Assembly (NCBI GenBank): GCA_037178625.1
Contig: CM074143.1
Location: 1,984,001-2,048,000, forward strand
From: Skeletonema tropicum
Lineage: Eukaryota; Bacillariophyta; Thalassiosirophyceae; Thalassiosirales; Thalassiosiraceae
Direction: 5' to 3'
DNA length: 64,000 nt
A program made the translations under genes and the position numbers. The notes beneath the pieces are model-generated. The model worked only from the letters and a program-made list of their open reading frames with translations, did no database searches and had not been told where the DNA came from. Within the stretch, counting starts at the first letter, position 1. Each line of letters opens with the position of its first letter. Below are positions 53,757 through 61,200 of this stretch, piece after piece.

Positions 53757-56700
53757 CTAAGTCAACTTCTCCGGACAATCTAAAGTATCTCCATGCCAGA
53801 AAAGTAAAGGTTGAAGAACTTGCCAAACAGCTTGCATACCCCAATGCTTGCTTAAAATGTCTGCAGGATTGTGCTTACCATTCAACCAAACAAATGCGTA
53901 GTTTCCCGTAGCAATTGCCTCTCGAACAAAGTGATAGGACAACATTAAATGTCTCTTCGCAAGTCTAGAATGTGGTTGAGTAGTTGAGTCAACAACGGTC
54001 TTGTTATCACCGATAAGAATCGATCGATCAACCATAGGTACTCCAAGATATAGAAGAGTATACTTCAAGTCTTTCAATTGTTCAATCGCTGTCCTAGCTG
54101 CAACATTCTCAGAACCAAAGGTGGCAGTTTCAACTGTGGATTGTTTCCTTGAGAACCAATCAATGGGTGTCTGATTGAGAAAGTGAAGAACTGCAGTGAC
54201 TGCCTTTCCGCTCAGCATATCGTGATAGAGGTTGGCATCCACATAAGATAACGATTGCACTGGATTACCTCTCGCCGAAGGTAAATTCTTAGGATATTCT
54301 TCCTTAGATCCAGCATATGGTGTACGCGACCAATCGTATTCCTCGAACTCCATATCACGTAGATCTGGCATGTCAGTTCTATACCGAATGGTAGCATCAG
54401 TCATCTTGCAGAGGTAACCATACAATCCTTTGACCATCTCAAGGTGTCCCTTTCTAGGCTGAATTCTAAAACTACCAAGCGTCATCACGTGAACCGTAAT
54501 ATCAATTCTCCCCAAAGATACTGCCCATTGTACCGCACCAATCAGTGACTGATATATCTTTGTTTCTTCATCATCGCAGAACTCAGAAGTATCTAACTCA
54601 GGATGGGCATTGGGTTCCATCGGTGATTTCTTGAAGCGTGGTTCTTCTCCAAACAGTCTAACGTAAGTCTCCTTCATCTTCTCAATGTACTTCTTGGGGG
54701 CTGAACAAAGAGTACCATCATCTTCTCTCCAATAGTCGCATCCCAATAGGTATTTGATCGGTTCAGTTCCCTTCAACTTGAACTTTGCAACATCCGTCAA
54801 GTATCTGATGATTGCATTGGGATCTTTTGAACCAATAGTGAGATCATCTACGTATGTCGCAATGTACTCATAGTATCCCTCAAAGATAGGAACTGTGACC
54901 CCATCATAGGTAAAAGCAGGATCTTCTTCCTTCAATTCCTGTTGAGACATTACTGTTCCATCACTATTCATCGCTCTCATCCAAATATCTGGCTCAGCAG
55001 GGCATGGAGTGAATCCCATTTCTCGCAATACATCACTGAGAACCTCGTGAAATCTCTTAGCACTGGTTTTGAGTCCGTAAAGTGACCCGACGATGATGAA
55101 GATGTGATCTTTCAGCTCCCCAAATTCTCCACCAGCAATAACGAAGACCTTCTCAGTAGTCTTGGCTTCGAGAAATGCATTTCCAATATCTGTCTGGTAA
55201 ACCTCCAGATCATTGAGCTCAGATAGAAAAACAATGAGCCTAATACCACGAAGAGATACAACCCCAGAGTATACACTCTCCAACGGTGCATCAGTAAGAT
55301 GTCCACCTGCGACAATCCTCGCTTTCCTCCTTCCATCATGCTTACAAGCATACACAATATGAAGTCGAATCTTCTTGTAGCCTGGTGGTTCTCGAGTGGT
55401 ATTGCGATGGCCTCGATCATCAAAAACATTGTACTCAAACATTTGATCTACTTCCTTCTTCTCGGCATCCTGCCAAAGGGTATCGCCATTCTCCTCGTCA
55501 AACTGCACTGCCTGCTCGTGATTCCTAGGAACTTTCACTCCAAACATGTAGATAGGAGTATTCTTGAAGCTCTTGCGTTTCGCCTCATTTACCATACGCA
55601 TCAGTTTCTTGGAATTGTTCGCAAGCTTCTTCAACTTCAACCTTGGGCACTGCTTTTGCCATTCATCCAGTAGATCATTATCCCTCGCGTACTCCGCAAC
55701 AAGAAAGTTGTTGGTATCGTAGATGACGGTGATAGGCTCGTACGTGATCTCCCCAGATTCCCATAGAATGAGTACTTGAGGTATTTCTCCCCGTTTGGTA
55801 GTCCTCTTATGACCAATAATCCTCCTGAAGTTCCAGGACTTATCCTCATGCTGGATTTGCTCCTCAATAAACTCACACATGTCGTTCCAATCCACAAATT
55901 CCTCGAGCTCAGTACCTCCGACTTTGACCTTGAACTTGTGTCTAGGTCCCTGTTTCTCTAGGTTGCGGTTGAACTCATCCCTCGCTTCCTCGTATTCGTC
56001 CATGTCGATTTCTTCATAATCAATGATGGTTGCCCTATTGCGAGTGCCATCCGTATTGTGTTTCATGAGAAAAGTTCTCCCAATCAATTCGTCAGGGGAA
56101 AACATTGCAGTTCTCTTCAGTTGGGGATCATCCATATCTCGTGTCTTCACTACCTCTTCGATACCTTCATCTTCAATATCTTTTGGCTTGGGGTCGTAAG
56201 GAGGAATATTGAGAATGTCCGTGTCAGGGTTAACCTTCCTGAGACAAGATCGGTAAAGAATCTCCTGCGTTTCCTCGTTAAAGACCTTGAAGGTACAGCT
56301 GTGCCCAACATCCTTGGCGTATCCAATGAAGCGAACAATAATTTCATTAGACTCAGAAGGAAAATTCTTGCCAGATCCGCGGTAGTTGCCAATGAAGACA
56401 GGTTCCCAGAAGGTGAAGTGCGTGAGCATGGAAATGTCCGGGGTTTGTCCAGTAAGAGCTTCGACGGGAGTTCTCCAATTCAAATATTGCTTCGCAGTCC
56501 TGTTCATGATGAACGTGACGTACTCAAAAGCCTCATACCAAGCCTCGATAGGTGCATCCGACCAATTCAGAACCCAATTAGCGAATTTCTTAAGCTCTCC
56601 GATCATCCTTTCCGCAAAATTCTGGTGGTGGAAGTATGGTTCTGACTGCCAGTCATCAATGAAGAGAGTGCGTAAAATATCGTGTGCCTTCTTGCTGATT

Positions 56701-56816
56701 TCTGCCTTAGCCCTATCCGACCCAAGCTTATCCATCGCACCACGTTTGCGAATCTCATCCTCCAGACAACGAGCAAAATCTCCATCGGTCTTGCATCCGT
56801 GAACAGAGATATACCG
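53757..56816 (-). CDS. Copia-2 Pol, C-terminal part (integrase, RT, RNase H), inverted
   Basis: 1020 codons reading down from the right breakpoint. They hold the integrase end (KTDGDFARCLEDEIRKRGAM, with SEPYFHHQNFAERMIGELK supplying the Glu), a linker with WE-type modules, RT (KKIRLHIVYACKHDGRRKAR, YQTDIGNAFLEAKT, GSLYGLKTS, YVDDLTIGS) and RNase H (YVDANLYHD, WFSRKQSTVETATFGSE, GDNKTV, RHLMLSYHFVRE). The GRRKAR and YVDDLTIGS pattern fits diatom CoDi-type Copia elements. It joins at CGGTAT to the N-terminal part ending at 26032. Internally I see no stop or frameshift, so Copia-2 was probably competent before the inversion. Confidence 0.92.
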   Translation of the reverse strand, partial: RYISVHGCKTDGDFARCLEDEIRKRGAMDKLGSDRAKAEISKKAHDILRTLFIDDWQSEPYFHHQNFAERMIGELKKFANWVLNWSDAPIEAWYEAFEYVTFIMNRTAKQYLNWRTPVEALTGQTPDISMLTHFTFWEPVFIGNYRGSGKNFPSESNEIIVRFIGYAKDVGHSCTFKVFNEETQEILYRSCLRKVNPDTDILNIPPYDPKPKDIEDEGIEEVVKTRDMDDPQLKRTAMFSPDELIGRTFLMKHNTDGTRNRATIIDYEEIDMDEYEEARDEFNRNLEKQGPRHKFKVKVGGTELEEFVDWNDMCEFIEEQIQHEDKSWNFRRIIGHKRTTKRGEIPQVLILWESGEITYEPITVIYDTNNFLVAEYARDNDLLDEWQKQCPRLKLKKLANNSKKLMRMVNEAKRKSFKNTPIYMFGVKVPRNHEQAVQFDEENGDTLWQDAEKKEVDQMFEYNVFDDRGHRNTTREPPGYKKIRLHIVYACKHDGRRKARIVAGGHLTDAPLESVYSGVVSLRGIRLIVFLSELNDLEVYQTDIGNAFLEAKTTEKVFVIAGGEFGELKDHIFIIVGSLYGLKTSAKRFHEVLSDVLREMGFTPCPAEPDIWMRAMNSDGTVMSQQELKEEDPAFTYDGVTVPIFEGYYEYIATYVDDLTIGSKDPNAIIRYLTDVAKFKLKGTEPIKYLLGCDYWREDDGTLCSAPKKYIEKMKETYVRLFGEEPRFKKSPMEPNAHPELDTSEFCDDEETKIYQSLIGAVQWAVSLGRIDITVHVMTLGSFRIQPRKGHLEMVKGLYGYLCKMTDATIRYRTDMPDLRDMEFEEYDWSRTPYAGSKEEYPKNLPSARGNPVQSLSYVDANLYHDMLSGKAVTAVLHFLNQTPIDWFSRKQSTVETATFGSENVAARTAIEQLKDLKYTLLYLGVPMVDRSILIGDNKTVVDSTTQPHSRLAKRHLMLSYHFVREAIATGNYAFVWLNGKHNPADILSKHWGMQAVWQVLQPLLFWHGDTLDCPEKLT

Positions 56817-56822
56817 ACGAAA
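56811..56822. other. Right inversion breakpoint
   Basis: ATACCG (56811-56816, Copia-2) abuts ACGAAA (56817-56822, host). Together with 26027-26038 it shows reciprocal 6-bp duplications. The host side, 56817-56858, is repeated at 57667-57708; the sequence preceding it there (gcagcaagaacagaagc) is found as reverse complement at 26039-26055, which shows what adjoined 56817 before the inversion. Confidence 0.85.
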
Positions 56823-57009
56823 GCCGGGAGAAGCTTGCCCTGCCGCCGCACGCCAATAGATTAAGTATTGTATTTTGTACTTCTGCCTGTCAAATCGAAA
56901 GATCCTGGATTCTTATTTTTCACTGCATTCTGCCTGTGTTGCTCCAGACCAATCATGATATTGTGTTATGCACTAAAATGCTTGCTCGGCTCATAATTTT
57001 TACTTCGTC

Positions 57010-57718
57010 ATGGATGTTCTCGGCATGGATTTGATGCTCCCAAAGGAAGAACAGCAAGGAGCGAGTCAAGCTGCTGTTCCTCTGCACCAGTCATCTCATC
57101 GAAATGAGGTTCAGAACAATGTTGTGACTACTACCTTGCCTGTTGGACTATCCTTAGCTTCCAGAGAAGGATATGGTGAGATGCCTTCTGCTTTATTGTC
57201 GGCAGGTGGTGTCTCTCACTCTCCAGCTGGGATGTACTTCTCCTCTCTAGCCGGCGATCCTGTGCCGTCGGATTTTGCACCCTCAGCGGTAGCTGGGCCG
57301 GTTGATTTAGTGAGGAGCGGGGACATTCACATCTTGATCTTGGGAACGGGAACGACTGGCTCAGCTGTTAGCGACACTTCACTACCTTACTCATGTTGGG
57401 ATGGATTAGAACAGTTTTGCCAGTTTCTTGTTTCTGATAGTTCATGGGTGTTGAATTCTGGAGATAGTTATGATGTAAGAGGTGAAGATAGTATACCTAT
57501 ATAGCTTCATCACTCTTCCGCGAACAGAAGAGGTCATTTGGCATCAAGGAGCAGGTTACATTTTTGATGAGCAACCGTCGGTTGCAACTTTTTCTTATGC
57601 TGGTGGCGTTTACAGAGGGAAAGTGAATGAGAATGGAAGAGAATTTTGTGCAGCAAGAACAGAAGCACGAAAGCCGGGAGAAGCTTGCCCTGCCGCCGCA
57701 CGCCAATCTGGTACATAG
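57010..57718 (+). CDS. Hypothetical protein, probably frameshifted
   Basis: 57010-57504 encodes 164 residues: Met-rich start, Ser/Ala/Val-rich low-complexity middle, then DIHILILGTGTTGSAVS and a Trp-containing end. A second frame, 57482-57718, goes on with WHQGAGYIFDEQPSVATFSY and an Arg/Ala-rich end. The two overlap and may be one gene with a frameshift or an intron. The Arg/Ala-rich end lies in the sequence duplicated at the inversion breakpoint (56817-56858). No family is recognised. Confidence 0.35.
57667..57708. repeat. 42-bp repeat of the right breakpoint flank
   Basis: acgaaagccgggagaagctt and following bases to gccaat match 56817-56858. The repeat predates the inversion or arose during it. 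Confidence 0.8.
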
Positions 57719-58093
57719 TAACAGAAACAGCCCTCTAAAAAGAGAAAAGAAGCAGATGTGGGGAAGAATATGGCGAGCTGAGTCTAAAGATGGAACTTTG
57801 TAATGCAGTAATGCCGAAGAGGATGCTGGTGGATACGGCACTGCTGCATTTCATTTGATGAGAGAGGCTGTGATGAGATGTTGACAACTTTATTCATCTC
57901 AATATCAATCGATACATGCCATTGCGACGAGTTTTCAGAAATTGTTTTTACTATGGGACAAGAATAATTGAAAGTGACTCTGCACACAACATATCATCAT
58001 TTGCTCCTACACTACAGATCGAACTCTTTCGAAAATTCTCTTCCTGATTGCCCCCACAGCCCCAGCCGCCAACACTCACTCACTCTTACCTAC

Positions 58094-58267
58094 CTACTCC
58101 TCACCAAAGACATCGAAGGCATAATCGAAGTCATAGTCTTCATTCGAATCACCTCCAATGCGGCGCGGCCCGCGGCGGCGGCGGCGTCGACATTTACCCA
58201 AATGCCTGACTCTAGTTCCATGGACCCTTGCCACACATTTGTTTGTGTACGTCCTGCCATTACGGCC
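58094..58267 (-). pseudogene. 3' end of a Kazal-type inhibitor-like gene, cut by LINE-B
   Basis: 57 codons and a TAG on the minus strand, beginning at the LINE-B tail. GRNGRTYTNKCVAR followed by HLGKC is the C-terminal half of a Kazal domain (the usual pattern is C-G-x-DG-x-T-Y-x-N-x-C ... C). An Arg run, GPRRIGG and an acidic Asp/Tyr/Phe tail follow. Kazal domains inhibit serine proteases and are normally secreted. The first cysteines and the N-terminus must lie beyond LINE-B, outside the window. The frame is interrupted exactly where the AATA-repeat tail starts. Confidence 0.65.
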
Positions 58268-61200
58268 AATAAATAAATAAATACAAAGTTAATCAGATTA
58301 GATATCTATGATACTAAAAGGGACCTGCTTCGGTACAACTGTACGGTCTTTTCTATTGCCGAATGGCTTTCCAGACAGCAAGACGGGAAACTTCCCGTAG
58401 GAGTCAAGGACTCCTCTTAAACGCCGAAGCGTCTGTAACCAGGTGAGAGTGCTCCTGCGACACATAGTTTGGACTCAATTCTTTCAGTCAGGGTGGTGCT
58501 GTTTCCGTTTCTTCCTCTTCGGCGGAGCATGGCGTTGAGTGGTAGCTAACAATGTGGCCTCCCCAAAAACTACGGACTCTGCTTTGCGTTTCTTGTTCAA
58601 TAGTGAATGTGTCTGTTGCAATGGCGTGGGGTCTGTGACCAAGATTTTCCCCCGAGTTTTGGGACCTCCCGGGATAATTCGCTTGTTGTTGCGACGTCGC
58701 TTTGCGCGCTCCTTGCCTTTTGAGTGCTTGACTGCGGCAGAAGCTTTCTTTGCTGGAAGCGGTTTGATCTTAGATTGGCCATTTCGGCTCCTCTCATTGC
58801 TCTGTGTTGGGCGTTGACGCCGCCTCGATTGGACTGCCCGTACTGCAGGTGGTACAGGCCTGTTGGTACTCGCTAGCCACAACAGCATCGCCACCCTACT
58901 TCGGGTGTCTAACAGCTGGAAATCTCCCTCATTGTACGAGGAAGGGGACAGAGGGATCTGCTGAGCCAGCATAGTCGCATTAGCGAGGACAAACAATCCA
59001 CAGTCGTGTCCATTGGTTTGTTTCGGAGAATTGTTGGAGGCATCTACTAGTGACCACTCTGCTTTCCAATCGTCACTCGGTACCCCGTGAAGTTCACTGT
59101 ATTTGTCCCCCAAATACCTTAACATTGTAGTCAGATACAATTGATTGCCCGGCTTCCTACCTTGGGAATCCCACAGGGTAATAACCTTTGTTTCTGTATT
59201 CGCCCTGAGTAATAGCCAGTGAGTTCTAGAGTGGTTGATCGGCACGAAGATCTCTTTCACTCCCAAAATCTTATTCTTCCTCCTTAAACGATTTCCCCAG
59301 CGTTTAACGCCGTCAAAGTTGTAGGACGGAGCAGACCTGCCGTCAGCCCCCGTACGTAGGAGGGTTGACATGAAGAATGAGTTGAAGATGTAGACGTGTT
59401 GCCGATTCACCTTTGGGAGGAGGACTCTTAGGAGATAGCCATTGATAACTTCATCATTGAGCCACTGAGGGGGTCGCAAAGACCGCATTGCATCACGCCG
59501 AACCTTGTCCCCTCCTTGGAGGCATAACTGAAAATTAGCTGGCACGTCCCGCAAAAGGGCTCCAACTTGACATCGGTGTAAGTCTTCATCCGAGTTCCTT
59601 TGCAGAAGCCCAATGCGGTCCTGTTGTTGCGGACTCACAGCCGGTGGTAGAGTTGTAGGAGGCTGGGTAGGTAGGGCGCTCGGCTGGGCTGTACGCCTTG
59701 CTTTTTTCGGGAGAAAGATGGGAGCGAGTGCTTTTGGTTTGCGCGCAGGTGCGGCAGTCTTTGAAGTACCCTGTGGCTTTGATTTGCGATCTTCTCGTTG
59801 CTTGGCACCAGTCGTGACTTGCCCAGAAGGAGGCTCTAAAAGCCCGCCTGATTCATCCCCCGCAGCTTGCCTGCTTGCTACCGCTGCGTTCAACCAGTAT
59901 TGTAGTTCAGAGGTCGGTTTCCCATAGAGCTCGTCCGTCGGAATTTCAAGGAGACATCGTGCTTCAGCTGAGAGCCCATCGGATCCAAGATTAAGCTGAT
60001 GTTCGATCTCTTTCAAAATCTCTTCTCTTGATGCAAGTGCTTTGGTTCCTTGCGTTCGATGATGTTTCGTGAGATTCCTACAGATCCACTGTGTATGCGT
60101 GAGCGAGAGTAGCTTGTCCAGGAAGCCGCTTGTCCAACTGTCGATGGTCAGAAACGAATGGTTCTTTAAAAGATGCTCCTTCTGCATCTGGAGAAACTCC
60201 TTGGATACTTTCCCCTCCATCACGTTTCTCCATCCAATCCTATCTAAGCTATTACCCACTCTACGCATCTGTTGAGACATCCTCCATCCCTGACTATGCA
60301 CCATGTCCACGAATAGAGTGCTGCCCTGAAGAGAGATAAAAAGGGGTAGCCACTTCTGTATGCACGTATGCGTGCAATGTCCCTCCATCCACTCTTGTAG
60401 ATCGTTTATACTGTCAAGCAATAGCCCCCTCCTAATTCTACTCTTACAGCGGTTCAGGTGATCCGCTGTTTCAAAGCAACCGCAGTTCGGACATTTATCG
60501 GAGGCATTTTTGTCATATCTAGTTATCATTTGACCAGTTCCACAATACCCGGAGCATTGTTTCGCATACCACAGATTGAACATCTTAGGCCTGCGGTCGA
60601 GAAGCAGGCGCAATGGTTCCCAAGCAACAGAGTCGAATATATCAGGGTGTAGGAGTTGTTCATCGGCATAGAACTGTCGTGCTTTCACCTTCCCTACGTG
60701 ATACCGTAGGTCCTTTGCTAAGTCTGCAGTCTGTTTGATTCCATCGATGATAACAACCGCTGCTTCTAGCGGTAAGCTCAGAGTGACCGGGCGAGAGGAG
60801 AAATTTTCAATTGCTCTCTTTATGGCTGCTTTTGCCCTGAAATCGCAGTCTACGTTCAGTCTAGCTTCCAGAGCCAGGCAAGCATAGCCCAAGCTGTCGT
60901 CCTGGTGTGCTTTCACATGAGACAGCTTGTGCGCAAGAGCCGAGACACGTTGGATTTTCCGCAGGACCCGGAGAATGTCGTTGTTCTTCGCCGATCCTGG
61001 GACACGATCGTATTTTCTGGAAAACGTGAGAATAGTTCCTTTGTTGTCACAAAAGATGTTTGCATTGGACAATGGCACTCCATAGTGTTCCTCTATTGTC
61101 AGTAGGATAAGGTGGATAGCCAACATCCCTAGCTGTTCTCCTCGATAGCTATTTGCCCATTTAGAGTGCTCCGTGAATTCTCCTTTAAGCCACTGTTGAG

